Assembly: GCF_050859025.1 (NCBI RefSeq)
Contig: NZ_CP138200.1
Coordinates: 4,092,001 to 4,156,000, forward strand
Direction: 5' to 3'
DNA: 64,000 nucleotides
DNA from: Wukongibacter sp050859025
Lineage (GTDB): Bacteria > Bacillota > Clostridia > Peptostreptococcales > Caminicellaceae
Below, in pieces: positions 51,048 through 59,827 of this stretch (position 1 is its first letter; each line of letters begins with the position of its first letter). The position numbers and the translations under genes were made by a program. The notes below the pieces were generated by a model. The model was not told the DNA's origin. It did not search any database and saw nothing but the letters and a program-made list of their open reading frames with translations.

Positions 51048-52058
51048 TTAGCAAATATATATTATCGCAGACATTGTATATCCAACACCTACTGAGCAAA
51101 ATATCAGTTTTGAACCTTCTTTAATTTTGTTTTCTCTTATAGCCTCGTTTAAAGCAAACATCGGAGAGGCTACTCCTGTATATCCGTATTTTTCCCCAAT
51201 AAAGGTATGTCTATTGAAATCTACATCCATCTTTTCTAATGTTTCTCTAACTTCTTCTTTATTAAATTGTGAAAATAAAAAGTGGTCTATATCGTCTATT
51301 TTTAAACTATTTTCCTTTAACATATCCGTCATAATTTTTTTCCATTCATCTGAGAAATAACTAACATCGTGGCGTATAAAATTCATTTTTTTATCTGTTT
51401 TTAATATTTCAGGCTTGTTTATATTTGAGTATCCACATTTAGGAAATTCTACTTTATCACAGATATCTGAGCAAGTGATGTAATTTGAATCTATAAATCC
51501 CCTTATCCTTTTTTCCTCTTTCACCTCTAAAATTATAGCACTGCTGCCATCAGAGAAATTAGGATAAGATACAACATCATCCTCTCTGGTTATACTGCTA
51601 AAACACGCTGAGCCAACCAGTAAAATAGTCTTTATTTTTTGATTATTTTTTGCATATCTACAAGCAAAATCCAATGAAGTTAGCATTCCTATGCAGTTAG
51701 CATTTATGTCTAATACTATATGAGCATTTTTAGCTCCTATAGCCTTATGGATTTTAACTGCATTTGTTGGCAATGCATATTCGGGATTATCAGAGGTAAA
51801 TAATATCATATCTATATCTTCAGTATTCGTTTTTGTCTTTTCTATGACCCTTCTTGAAGCATCTATAGCCATAGTCAAAGTATTTTCTCCTTCTGATACA
51901 AAATATCTTTCTTTTCTTCCAAAATAATTCATTAACTCTTCAGCTTCTTTTCCTAGTTTGAATTTTTTAAAATGCTTTTCGAAATAATCATTATCCAATT
52001 TCTTTTTTGGTATATAGATTTCTTCACCCTTTATTAATATATTTCTGTACATTTTCAA
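51048..52058 (-). CDS. 3-oxoacyl-ACP synthase III-like protein lacking the His and Asn of the triad
   Basis: 336-residue thiolase-fold protein of the FabH (KAS III) type. The nucleophile Cys122 is present (DINANCIGML), as is the C-terminal GEKYGYTGVASPMFAL region. The family His (HQAN) is replaced by Ser263 (FLFSQFN) and the family Asn (GNT) by Tyr293 (YGYTG). Decarboxylative condensation of malonyl-ACP is therefore unlikely; acyl transfer, thioester hydrolysis or another Cys-only reaction is possible. No fab genes are adjacent, so it is not the housekeeping FabH. The start is TTG at 52058 with GGAGG 7-8 nt upstream. The Cys-dependent family is sure, the reaction is not. Confidence 0.88.
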   Translation of the reverse strand: MKMYRNILIKGEEIYIPKKKLDNDYFEKHFKKFKLGKEAEELMNYFGRKERYFVSEGENTLTMAIDASRRVIEKTKTNTEDIDMILFTSDNPEYALPTNAVKIHKAIGAKNAHIVLDINANCIGMLTSLDFACRYAKNNQKIKTILLVGSACFSSITREDDVVSYPNFSDGSSAIILEVKEEKRIRGFIDSNYITCSDICDKVEFPKCGYSNINKPEILKTDKKMNFIRHDVSYFSDEWKKIMTDMLKENSLKIDDIDHFLFSQFNKEEVRETLEKMDVDFNRHTFIGEKYGYTGVASPMFALNEAIRENKIKEGSKLIFCSVGVGYTMSAIIYIC

Positions 52059-52122
52059 AAAAGCACCTCCTACCGTTTTTTAAGTTCTGAATTCTTTTGT
52101 ACTCTGCACCTCCTGTTTCAAA

Positions 52123-52141
52123 TTAATTGGTAATCATTATT
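52123..52141 (-). promoter_or_regulatory. Possible Fur-box-like sequence upstream of the KAS III-like gene
   Basis: Minus-strand AATAATGATTACCAATTAA matches about 13 of 19 positions of the Fur consensus, about 65-80 nt upstream of the start codon. AT-rich DNA gives such hits by chance; weak. Confidence 0.2.
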
Positions 52142-52251
52142 ATTTAAGCAATTTTGGTAAAATCCCTTTGACTATTCTTGTCGATATTTCACTATTTTTG
52201 TCTAATAAAAACGTCTTTCACGAAGATTGTATAAGATTGACTTTTGCTATA

Positions 52252-52452
52252 TCACAATTTCTTGCTTTTTTTATATCCTGCCATTCTTAACACAATAGTA
52301 AAATGAGCTGATCCTATTTCTATTGGTACAGCATATTGTAATTTCGTCATACTTATTGATACCTGCTTCACTAAATATGAAATCAAGTTTATCTTAAAAT
52401 ATTTAACGGTTTTATATTTGTTGTAGGTACTACTTATAGTAATATTTTTCAT
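52252..52452 (-). CDS. Possible small basic protein
   Basis: 66-residue frame, MKNITISSTYNKYKTVKYFK onward, with AGGA 5 nt before the ATG and a Lys-rich, non-hydrophobic composition that could be a real soluble protein. No family is recognised and no terminator follows. It sits in the 527-bp gap between the divergent KAS III-like gene and the ECF gene, so chance is not excluded. Confidence 0.3.
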   Translation of the reverse strand: MKNITISSTYNKYKTVKYFKINLISYLVKQVSISMTKLQYAVPIEIGSAHFTIVLRMAGYKKSKKL

Positions 52453-52585
52453 AAAATTCCTATAATTTATATATTTATTATTTTTTTCTATAGCTGCAGC
52501 TCTAACATTTAAAATTATTATTTTACTTTAAGAAGATTAATTAATATACTTTATGCGAATAAATAAAATTAAGGAGGCTATATAA

Positions 52586-53197
52586 ATGAATAGCAACAGA
52601 ACTACATATGCAATGGTCTTTGCTTCTATCGGTATTGTAATTAATATTGTATTTGGTACTGTAGTATCAATGCTGAAAATCCCTCTATTGTTTTTAGATA
52701 CGATTGGTACTATATTTGTGGCAGTAGTTTTAGGACCAATTTACGGAGCAATTTCTGGAGGGCTAACCAATATCATACAAGGTATGATTACAAATCCTAA
52801 ATCAATTCCCTTTGCTTTAGTTAATATTGCAATTGGGCTTATAGTTGGATTTGTTGCGAAGAAATATAAGTTTGATTACAAGATTTCTATAATGACTGGA
52901 TTAGTGCTTTCCGTTGTTGCTCCACTTATAGGTACACCTATAGCTGTATGGGTCTTTGGCGGGTTAACAGGTGATGGAGTCGATATAATATTCACTTGGT
53001 TAGTTCAATCAGGACAAAAAATCTTTACTGCTGCATTTCTACCTAGAATCACTGGTAATTTTATAGACAAAATAGCTAGCTGCATTTTAGTTTCATTTTT
53101 AATTCGACGTATGCCAAAGGATTTGCTAAATAGATTTAACGACAAAGAAAATAGTGATGAATACAACCCAGACTCGGAGGATGCTTTGGATGCTTAG
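52586..53197 (+). CDS. ECF transporter S component, CD3073 family
   Basis: 203-residue membrane protein with about six helices, opening MNSNRTTYAMVFASIGIVIN and carrying FVAVVLGPIYGAISGGLTNIIQG. It belongs to the putative energy-coupling-factor substrate-binding subunits known as the CD3073 family in Clostridioides difficile. S components bind a vitamin or metal and need the shared EcfA/A'/T module, which is absent here. AAGGAGG lies 7 nt before the ATG. The stop overlaps the next gene's start by 8 nt, so the two are translated together. Confidence 0.88.
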   Translation: MNSNRTTYAMVFASIGIVINIVFGTVVSMLKIPLLFLDTIGTIFVAVVLGPIYGAISGGLTNIIQGMITNPKSIPFALVNIAIGLIVGFVAKKYKFDYKISIMTGLVLSVVAPLIGTPIAVWVFGGLTGDGVDIIFTWLVQSGQKIFTAAFLPRITGNFIDKIASCILVSFLIRRMPKDLLNRFNDKENSDEYNPDSEDALDA

Positions 53198-53681
53198 AAA
53201 TAGAAAAGTAATCATATTATCTCACTGTATATTAAATCAAAACAGTGTTGTTAAACCTCTATCTAGGTCTAAGGGGGCTTATAATGATGTTGTTAAGCTT
53301 ATAGTAGATAGTGATATTGGAATTCTTCAGTTACCCTGCCCTGAGCTCTTATTCTTAGGTTCCAGAAGACCTCCCATGACAAAAAAACAATACAACACTA
53401 CTGAATATAGAACCCTTTGCAATAGTCTTTTACAAAATACCATGCTTCAGATAAAGGAGTATTTAGGTAATAATTATAATATTATTGGTATAATAGGCAT
53501 AGAAGGCAGCCCTACTTGTGGTTTATTAAATAACCAAGGAGTATTAATGGAAGAGTTTATATCTTTATTAAAGGATGAAAAAATTGAACTTCCAAGGTTT
53601 CAGATTCCAACGGATTATATAGAGGAAAAAGATAATCAGAGCTTTTTAAATTTACTAAAGGATTTTATTAGTAATAATTAA
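53190..53681 (+). CDS. CD3072-type TudS-related putative desulfidase
   Basis: 163-residue protein of the DUF523/TudS group. TudS (thiouracil desulfidase) uses a 4Fe-4S cluster bound by three Cys to remove sulfur from thiolated compounds. Candidate ligands are Cys10 (ILSHCILNQN), the Cys of LQLPCPELLFLG and the Cys of SPTCGLLNN, in the family's three conserved spots. The same pair (CD3073 S component with CD3072 desulfidase) is adjacent in C. difficile, which suggests the transporter brings in the sulfur compound it acts on. I start at the ATG at 53190 (GGAGG 9 nt upstream). A strong terminator follows. Confidence 0.85.
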   Translation: MLRNRKVIILSHCILNQNSVVKPLSRSKGAYNDVVKLIVDSDIGILQLPCPELLFLGSRRPPMTKKQYNTTEYRTLCNSLLQNTMLQIKEYLGNNYNIIGIIGIEGSPTCGLLNNQGVLMEEFISLLKDEKIELPRFQIPTDYIEEKDNQSFLNLLKDFISNN

Positions 53682-53728
53682 AATTTTAACATATATTTTT
53701 TTACAATCTTTACTTTCTTTAAACTTAT

Positions 53729-53776
53729 CGATAAAAAACCTAGTGTACTCTAAATGAGTATCTAGGTTTTTTATCG
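53729..53776. terminator. Bidirectional terminator after the ECF/desulfidase pair
   Basis: CGATAAAAAACCTAG (53729-53743) pairs with CTAGGTTTTTTATCG (53762-53776), with a further TACTC/GAGTA pair inside. Symmetric T runs serve the convergent genes on both sides. Confidence 0.92.
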
Positions 53777-53868
53777 AACAGGATAAGGATAATTTCTACT
53801 ATCTTATTTATAATCTTCCAATTCTTTTTAATACCCACAATACAGGTAAGCTATTTTTTAGTTTATGC

Positions 53869-54468
53869 CTAATCTTCTCCGATCCAATTATCAAAACCTT
53901 CTAAAACTGCATCTTTAGTCTTTTGGCTTATTTCAGGAAGTTTTCCTCCCCATGCTTTTTCTGCCTCTTCAAAGCCTTGTAAAAATGCTTCTTTTAACAT
54001 CTCGGCTTTTTCAGGGTCCTCTCCCGAAAGAGCTTTAGCAAATTTTAAAATTCTGTCGGCTGTGTTTTCAACACTCCAATATCCACCTTCTGCTACATCC
54101 TTTTTAGCTTGTTCGATCATTTCAGGTTTAATTTCATTTTTTCTTTCATTTAAGGCTATTTTTATAGAATGTTTATATCCTTGATTTTGATCTCCTATAG
54201 ATTTTCTAACCATATCAAGAAAGCTGTTCTTCATTCTCTCATCTAATTCATTCTTCATAGCTTCTATTTCTCTTTTATCGACAGTATACTTTAAGGATTT
54301 TAGATGAGAATAGTCGCCCTTTACATTTTTTTCATCATTTGAGCTGCTTTTCTCAAAGATAACATCTTCACTTTCCTTTTTTGAACTATCCTTTTGCTTC
54401 GCTTCGGTTTTCTTAGAATAAGCTTTGTGTACTGGATTGTAACCTACAGCTGATTTAATAGTATTCAT
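53869..54468 (-). CDS. DUF5610-like protein
   Basis: 199 residues. The first 50 are polar, Lys/Ser-rich and probably disordered. The last 70 form a compact domain, GGYWSVENTADRILKFAKAL then FEEAEKAWGGKLPEISQKTK, which resembles the DUF5610 domain found in many bacteria, sometimes near flagellar or secretion genes. The assignment is from memory of the pattern and is tentative. No signal peptide; function unknown. Monocistronic, between two terminator regions. Confidence 0.65.
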   Translation of the reverse strand: MNTIKSAVGYNPVHKAYSKKTEAKQKDSSKKESEDVIFEKSSSNDEKNVKGDYSHLKSLKYTVDKREIEAMKNELDERMKNSFLDMVRKSIGDQNQGYKHSIKIALNERKNEIKPEMIEQAKKDVAEGGYWSVENTADRILKFAKALSGEDPEKAEMLKEAFLQGFEEAEKAWGGKLPEISQKTKDAVLEGFDNWIGED

Positions 54469-54670
54469 AAATTCACCTCCATAAAATCAATTTAAATATT
54501 TATTCTTCTAAAATTTATATCGGCATTTATGTACTATTTTGTTATAGCTATAAATATTATCAATTGAAGGATTTATAAAAGATGATGGAATTATTATATC
54601 CTATCATCTCTATTCTACTTAAAAAACCCTATCTTAAAAGTTCTTACATTTCCACCAATATCCCTTAAAA

Positions 54671-55288
54671 TTAACGGTCAATCTTTTCTACTCTATATCC
54701 TATTTCTTTATTACTATGCCTATAGCCTTCCTTTATTAACTCTTCCTTTGATGTCTCTATTCCCATATAATTATCAATTGTTAATTGATCTCTATTTGCA
54801 AAGTATTTCTCTAAAAGCCTTTCTTCTAGCTCTTCTTGAGATGCTAAGGTATAATCATCTAATATATGCTTTAAAGTAAATCCTGCTTTTATCAATGACC
54901 TTCCTAGTAATATGCACCTATGACAATTAATAGGGTCTTGCATTGCACCCATCAAGACAATTCTATATCCTTTTCTACAGCCAACTTTTAACCGTTCTAT
55001 GCCATTTAAAAAATCTTTGTCACTTACTACCTTCTCAAAATCGGCATAACTTTCTTCTGTGTATAAGCTTTTATCTTCCCTTTGAACTGCAAATTCTTTC
55101 CCCATGTAAATATATATATAACCCTTATTAGTTAATGTTTTCGAAAAGGATTCCTTATTAAATTGAATGTTATATTTGGAATATGGTGTTCCTCTAATAT
55201 CTACTATACAATTTATACTATGAAACTCTAACATGTCTAGCAATCTATCCATAGAATAGTTGGAATGTCCTATTGTAAATATAATCAT
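54671..55288 (-). CDS. DUF488 family protein
   Basis: 205-residue DUF488 protein. It opens with MIIFTIGHSNYSMDRLLDML and VDIRGTPYSKYNIQFN, and has the core CHRCILLGRSLI (CHR motif) where the family's conserved Cys-His-Arg lies. The biochemical role is not known; members often sit near DNA-processing or stress genes. Downstream of a consensus-like promoter at 55319-55347. Monocistronic. Confidence 0.88.
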   Translation of the reverse strand: MIIFTIGHSNYSMDRLLDMLEFHSINCIVDIRGTPYSKYNIQFNKESFSKTLTNKGYIYIYMGKEFAVQREDKSLYTEESYADFEKVVSDKDFLNGIERLKVGCRKGYRIVLMGAMQDPINCHRCILLGRSLIKAGFTLKHILDDYTLASQEELEERLLEKYFANRDQLTIDNYMGIETSKEELIKEGYRHSNKEIGYRVEKIDR

Positions 55289-55318
55289 ACTTCTCTTTCA
55301 CCTTCTTTTAAACTCATT

Positions 55319-55347
55319 TTCATAACTAATATTAACAATATTGTCAA
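55319..55347 (-). promoter_or_regulatory. Promoter of the DUF488 gene
   Basis: Minus-strand TTGACA (55342-55347), 17-nt spacer, TATGAA (55319-55324), about 30 nt upstream of the ATG. The spacer holds the palindrome ACAATATTGT. Confidence 0.6.
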
Positions 55348-55446
55348 TCCTATTCTATATATTAAACCTAATATTCTTTCTTGTAAAATGAGGTGCTTTA
55401 CTTATACGCAAAACTTAGATAGTATGGGAAAACTGTGAAAAGTATT

Positions 55447-55489
55447 AAACCCTAACAATTAAGATATAATCATCTTATCATTAGGGTTT
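55447..55489 (-). terminator. Terminator at the end of the dpp-M81-cutC-ROK operon
   Basis: AAACCCTAA (55447-55455) and TTAGGGTTT (55481-55489) form a 9-bp stem about 30 nt past the ROK stop. The T run is strongest on the plus strand and shorter on the minus strand. Confidence 0.6.
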
Positions 55490-55519
55490 TTCATTATTAG
55501 CATTTTTATTTAATTTTAT

Positions 55520-56425
55520 TTAGTTAAGCGCAATATAACATGCACCTAAAATTCCTGCATCATTTCCAAGCTGAGCCTGAACAATTTTTGTATATTCTTC
55601 ATATGAAGGCATAACTCGACTTTTAAATAGTTCATTTAAATCATTAAAAAATGGCTCTCCTTGAGCAGAAATTCCTCCTCCTAAAACAATAAGTCCTGGA
55701 TCAAATATATGAGTTATATTAACAAGACCTGTAACAATATGATTTAAAAAATCTTTATATACTCTTACTGCCTGCTTATCTCCATTTTCAAGTCTATCGA
55801 AAATATCTTTTCCACTTAAATCCTCTTTAGGTATACCTGACTCCATCGAATACCTTCTTATTAGCGAAGCTGTAGAAGCATATCGTTCGAAACAACCTCT
55901 ACTGCCACAGTTACAGTTATCTCCTTTTTCATTAATAACCATATGACCTATCTCTCCTGCTCCTCCCATGACTCCTTTATAAAGCTTATTGTTTATTATT
56001 ATAGCTCCACCTACACCAGTGCCAAGTGTCAGACATACGAATGTACTTAAACCCTTACCGGCACCCTTCCAGCTCTCGGCCAATGCTACAGAATTTACAT
56101 CATTTTCAACAAAACATTCTAGTCCAGTGTTCTTTCTAATCTCCTTAGAAAGCTTTGTGCCACTATACCCAGGTAAGTTCTCACTTGCAAATATTATTTC
56201 TCCATTAGCACTATCCACCTTGCCTGCAGTGCTAATTCCAACGGAATTAATATTATGATACTCCTTTAGCTTCTCTATTTCTTGTATAATTATTTCTGGT
56301 ATTTCTTTTTTACAGTTTTTCTTTGGTGTATGTAATTTTGATTTAGTTAAAATCTCTCCTTGCTCATTTACTACTCCATATTTTATAAAAGTGCCTCCAA
56401 CGTCAAAACAAGCTACCTTTTTCAT
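55520..56425 (-). CDS. ROK family sugar kinase
   Basis: 301-residue ROK protein (glucokinase or N-acetylmannosamine/glucosamine kinase type). The ATP site is MKKVACFDVGGTFIKYGVV. The ENDVNSVALAE and GHMVINEKG blocks form the sugar pocket with the catalytic Asp. CNCGSRGCFERYAS is the zinc-binding segment of bacterial ROK kinases. No DNA-binding domain, so it is an enzyme, not a repressor. I start at the ATG at 56425 (GGAGGAG 7 nt upstream); 40 extra codons are open further up but unlike the family. Last gene of the operon, about 156 nt after cutC. Confidence 0.93.
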   Translation of the reverse strand: MKKVACFDVGGTFIKYGVVNEQGEILTKSKLHTPKKNCKKEIPEIIIQEIEKLKEYHNINSVGISTAGKVDSANGEIIFASENLPGYSGTKLSKEIRKNTGLECFVENDVNSVALAESWKGAGKGLSTFVCLTLGTGVGGAIIINNKLYKGVMGGAGEIGHMVINEKGDNCNCGSRGCFERYASTASLIRRYSMESGIPKEDLSGKDIFDRLENGDKQAVRVYKDFLNHIVTGLVNITHIFDPGLIVLGGGISAQGEPFFNDLNELFKSRVMPSYEEYTKIVQAQLGNDAGILGACYIALN

Positions 56426-56581
56426 ACTACTCCTCCAATAAATAGTATAAGTTATAATCTGAACTTTACTTACTCCTACAATTTTGTCATTATCATTTTC
56501 TAATTCTAAAGTAAATGTTCTATATAACTTTTTAAACAATCCCACATCTTACTCCCAATACCCTACTTAATTGCCTTATGC

Positions 56582-57331
56582 TTATTCTTTGTTATTCTCG
56601 ATATTATCTATAATATCCCTTGCCTTCTTAATAAGATCATAATCTGCTCTTTCTACCACAAATTCACTCTTAGGAGTATCCATTCTTTTAATACACTCTC
56701 TGTATTCCATTTGACTACCAACATTAACCTTACCTGACAAATGATAATGAGTACATTTAGTGATTTTATACATCTGTTCTATATTGCCAGCATTTATTCC
56801 ACAACCAGGCATAATAGTTATAGAATCACCAAACTTTTCTTGTATTTCGGCAATATAATTTGCACCCTCTAACGCATTTGCCCTTTGTCCTGATGTGAGA
56901 ATTCTGCATACTCCAATTTTGATAAGTCTGGGAATATCCCGCATCGGATTTTTGGCATCATCAAACGCTCTATGAAGCACTACTTTAAGAGGATATGCAA
57001 TTTTTACAAGTTCTCTCATTCTATCAATATCTATCCTACCATCACGTAATAAAATGCCAGTAACAATCCCATCAAATCCCATTTGTTTTACAATACTTAT
57101 GTCCTGTTTCATTGTTTCAAACTCATTATCATCATATAAAAAGTCTCCAGAACGAGGTCGTATCATCACAAAAATTTCTATATCTCTAATTTCCTTTGCT
57201 TTTTTCATTAGTCCATAACTTGGTGTCAATCCACCTATGTTTAGTGCAGAGCATAATTCTATCCTATCTGCTCCAGCATCTTTAGCTGTTATCATAGATG
57301 TATAAGAGTCTACACATACTTCTAATATCAT
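56582..57331 (-). CDS. cutC: CutC family protein
   Basis: 249-residue TIM-barrel protein of the CutC family, matched by MILEVCVDSYTSMITAKDAG, RIELCSALNIGGLTPSYGL, FVMIRPRSGDFLYDDNEF and the ending MPGCGINAGNI. It is named for copper homeostasis in E. coli, but that role is disputed, and the family often lies near amino-sugar and peptidoglycan-breakdown genes. Here it follows the M81 peptidase by 4 nt and precedes a ROK kinase, which fits a catabolic role better than a copper role. Function uncertain. Confidence 0.92.
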   Translation of the reverse strand: MILEVCVDSYTSMITAKDAGADRIELCSALNIGGLTPSYGLMKKAKEIRDIEIFVMIRPRSGDFLYDDNEFETMKQDISIVKQMGFDGIVTGILLRDGRIDIDRMRELVKIAYPLKVVLHRAFDDAKNPMRDIPRLIKIGVCRILTSGQRANALEGANYIAEIQEKFGDSITIMPGCGINAGNIEQMYKITKCTHYHLSGKVNVGSQMEYRECIKRMDTPKSEFVVERADYDLIKKARDIIDNIENNKE

Positions 57332-57335
57332 AAGA

Positions 57336-58841
57336 TTATCCCTTCTTTCTTATTAGATTATCAAAAGAATTATATTTAAAGTCAACATCCAATGGAAATA
57401 TTGGCCTCTTAACTTTTTTATAATCAAGGGTTTTTAAGTCTTCATTTGTATTCCCTTCGGTAAGTGCCATTATGCTACGTTTAGCTATTAAACTGTGCTG
57501 ATGTGTAAGATAGCCGAGCTTACAAACTACTATTTCTGCATCCTTAGGGTCTACTCCTAAATCTGTAAACATCTCAGGTAGAGTATATCCCACATGAGCT
57601 TCAGCAATTACTATATCTACTCCACAGCTGTTAAATAAGGCCAAGTCGCCTTTAACCATTCCTCCTCTAGACCAGTCCTTAATATAAGCTTTTACTGTTC
57701 CAGTTGTCGTAACAGGAGATGTAGTAACTGTGTCAAACTTGGCACCAAATGTAAGTGTTATTTCCTCACCTACTTTTCCTTCACATTGTTTTGTAGCTAC
57801 TGGGTCATATATTCCACCATATATTACAGGTTTTCTAAGTTTATCAGTTCTATTATCAGCCATTATTAATTTTAGAAAATCAGTACAATCAGAAGATGCT
57901 CCAGCAGTTGGATTGTCTCCAGAATCGGAAATATAAATAGGCAATTTTCCTTCCTTTACTGCTTCAAAAGCGACATCTAAAGCTTCTTTTTCATTATAGG
58001 TCTCAGTCTGAAAACAAAAATCATCTTTTCTAGTCCAAATAAGTTCTGCTAATTTCACTGCCTCATTTTCCGCAAGCTCAGGATCATCATCTGCAACTAC
58101 ATAAACAGCAATAGAACTATCTTCATTATCTGCCCAAGGAAAACCCATCAAGTATGAAGCAGCCATTATTCCTTCTTTTTTTTCACATTCTCTAAGTGCA
58201 CTTATTAACTCTATCATAGGCTCTACAGAAGTTGATGACTGTTCTCCAGCAATTAAAATTGGTACCTTCACCCAAGCTGATTTTGCATTTGCATTATTCT
58301 CAAGGGTATCTATTGTCATCTTTGCAGCATGCTCGCCTGTTTCAAAGCAATCTGTATGAGGGGCACATTTATATCCCACAAAACCATCACAATTGTCATG
58401 CATTCTTGTAGTCATAGTAGTGTGCATATCAAGTGAAGAAAAGATAGGTATATCAGGAAATATATTTCTTAATTCCTCGAGAAAATACCCTTCTGCCTCT
58501 CCTTGTTTCTTAACTCTCATAGATCCATGTAAAGAAAGGGTTATAGCATCTATGGGAGCCTCTTTTTGAGCTGCCTTTGCTCTTTTTATAATTTCGTTTT
58601 TTATATTCATATAAAAATCATAATCTACTTCACCATTAGGAACAGCTCTAGCAAATACTGTAGGAATTACTTCATATCCTACCCCTTGTAAAGTCTTTAT
58701 AATTCCTGTTAAAGAGTCATTTTCACGTAAATTATTAAAAATATCATTTCCATATATTACATTAAAATCTTTTTCACAAGCTATTATTGGATTAAAAGAA
58801 TTTGATTCGTGATGCATTCCTGCAATTAAAATTCTTTTCAT
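57336..58841 (-). CDS. M81 family metallopeptidase (MlrC-like)
   Basis: 501-residue M81 peptidase, the family of MlrC, which completes microcystin breakdown. The N-terminal domain carries MKRILIAGMHHESNSFNP and LSLHGSMRVKKQGEAEGYFL, then SSLDMHTTMT. These His/Asp residues are the expected metal ligands, and DSGDNPTAGASSDCT marks the C-terminal domain. No signal peptide, so it is cytoplasmic. It starts 17 nt after dppF and ends 4 nt before cutC. The likely job is opening an unusual peptide bond in material brought in by the Dpp transporter. Confidence 0.93.
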   Translation of the reverse strand: MKRILIAGMHHESNSFNPIIACEKDFNVIYGNDIFNNLRENDSLTGIIKTLQGVGYEVIPTVFARAVPNGEVDYDFYMNIKNEIIKRAKAAQKEAPIDAITLSLHGSMRVKKQGEAEGYFLEELRNIFPDIPIFSSLDMHTTMTTRMHDNCDGFVGYKCAPHTDCFETGEHAAKMTIDTLENNANAKSAWVKVPILIAGEQSSTSVEPMIELISALRECEKKEGIMAASYLMGFPWADNEDSSIAVYVVADDDPELAENEAVKLAELIWTRKDDFCFQTETYNEKEALDVAFEAVKEGKLPIYISDSGDNPTAGASSDCTDFLKLIMADNRTDKLRKPVIYGGIYDPVATKQCEGKVGEEITLTFGAKFDTVTTSPVTTTGTVKAYIKDWSRGGMVKGDLALFNSCGVDIVIAEAHVGYTLPEMFTDLGVDPKDAEIVVCKLGYLTHQHSLIAKRSIMALTEGNTNEDLKTLDYKKVKRPIFPLDVDFKYNSFDNLIRKKG

Positions 58842-58858
58842 TACAATTCATCCCCCAT

Positions 58859-59827
58859 TTATGATGATTTTAAATGACAAGCAACCTTATGACCAGGTTC
58901 TACTTCTAAAAGATCTGGTATTTTTTGAAAACATTCATCTTTTGCATACATACATCTAGTGCTGAATGGACATCCCTTTGGCATATCAATTGGACTAGGT
59001 ATATCCCCTTTCAAAATTATGCGTTTTCTTTTATGTGTAGGATCTGCAATAGGTACAGCTGATAGTAATGCTTGTGTATATGGATGCATTGGATCTTTGT
59101 ATAATTTTTCTTTACTTGTTATTTCTACTAAATATCCAAGATACATTACACCAATCCTATCTGATATTATCTCTACTACACTCAAGTCATGGGATATAAA
59201 TAAGTATGTTAAATTAAATTCTTTTTGCAGCTTCTTAAATATATTGATAACCTGAGCCTGTATTGAAACATCAAGAGCAGAAACAGGCTCATCAGCGATT
59301 ATAAGACGTGGATTAACTGATAATGCCCTAGCTATACCTATTCTCTGTCTTTGTCCACCTGAAAACTCATGAGCATACCCTTGTGCATGTCTTTCATTAA
59401 GTCCAACAGTTTCTAAAAGCTGTACAACAGTATTATATCTCTCCTGTTTAGACATATTTGTATGCACCAATAAGGGCTCTCCTACTATATCTTTAATTTT
59501 CATTCTAGGGTTAAGACTACCATATGGATCTTGAAAAACCATCTGCATCTTTTTTCTAATAGGTCTCATTTGGGCAGAAGTATACTTAGTAATATTGTTA
59601 TTTTCAAACCAAACCTCTCCAGAGTCTGCATACAGCAATCTATTAAGAATTCTACCCATCGTACTCTTTCCACATCCACTTTCACCAACAATAGAAAGAG
59701 TTTCGCCACTTTCTATTTCAAGAGAAACCCCATTTAGAGCATGTACATATTTATTCTCACCAAATAATGTTTTTGATGCCAAGAATGTCTTATAAATGTT
59801 TTTTAATTCAATAAGAGGATTACTCAT
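58859..59827 (-). CDS. dppF: Peptide ABC transporter ATP-binding protein (DppF/OppF type)
   Basis: 323-residue second ATPase of a peptide importer. Walker A GESGCGKST, signature SGGQRQR, Walker B LIIADEP, and the closing cluster CPFSTRCMYAKDEC typical of the OppF/DppF C-terminus (Cys residues may bind an Fe-S cluster). I start at the ATG at 59827 (GAGGAG 8 nt upstream), which overlaps the dppD stop by 8 nt. The longer frame from 59878 has no ribosome site. Works with DppD as the motor of DppBC. Confidence 0.95.
   Translation of the reverse strand: MSNPLIELKNIYKTFLASKTLFGENKYVHALNGVSLEIESGETLSIVGESGCGKSTMGRILNRLLYADSGEVWFENNNITKYTSAQMRPIRKKMQMVFQDPYGSLNPRMKIKDIVGEPLLVHTNMSKQERYNTVVQLLETVGLNERHAQGYAHEFSGGQRQRIGIARALSVNPRLIIADEPVSALDVSIQAQVINIFKKLQKEFNLTYLFISHDLSVVEIISDRIGVMYLGYLVEITSKEKLYKDPMHPYTQALLSAVPIADPTHKRKRIILKGDIPSPIDMPKGCPFSTRCMYAKDECFQKIPDLLEVEPGHKVACHLKSS

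Noticed and set aside
50866..51099. 77-codon minus-strand frame across the structured element
   Set aside because: It follows the hairpins and overlaps the 3' end of the KAS III-like gene; composition is not protein-like.
56426..56545. 40-residue N-terminal extension of the ROK kinase
   Set aside because: No ribosome site, unlike the family, and a strong GGAGG precedes the inner ATG at 56425.
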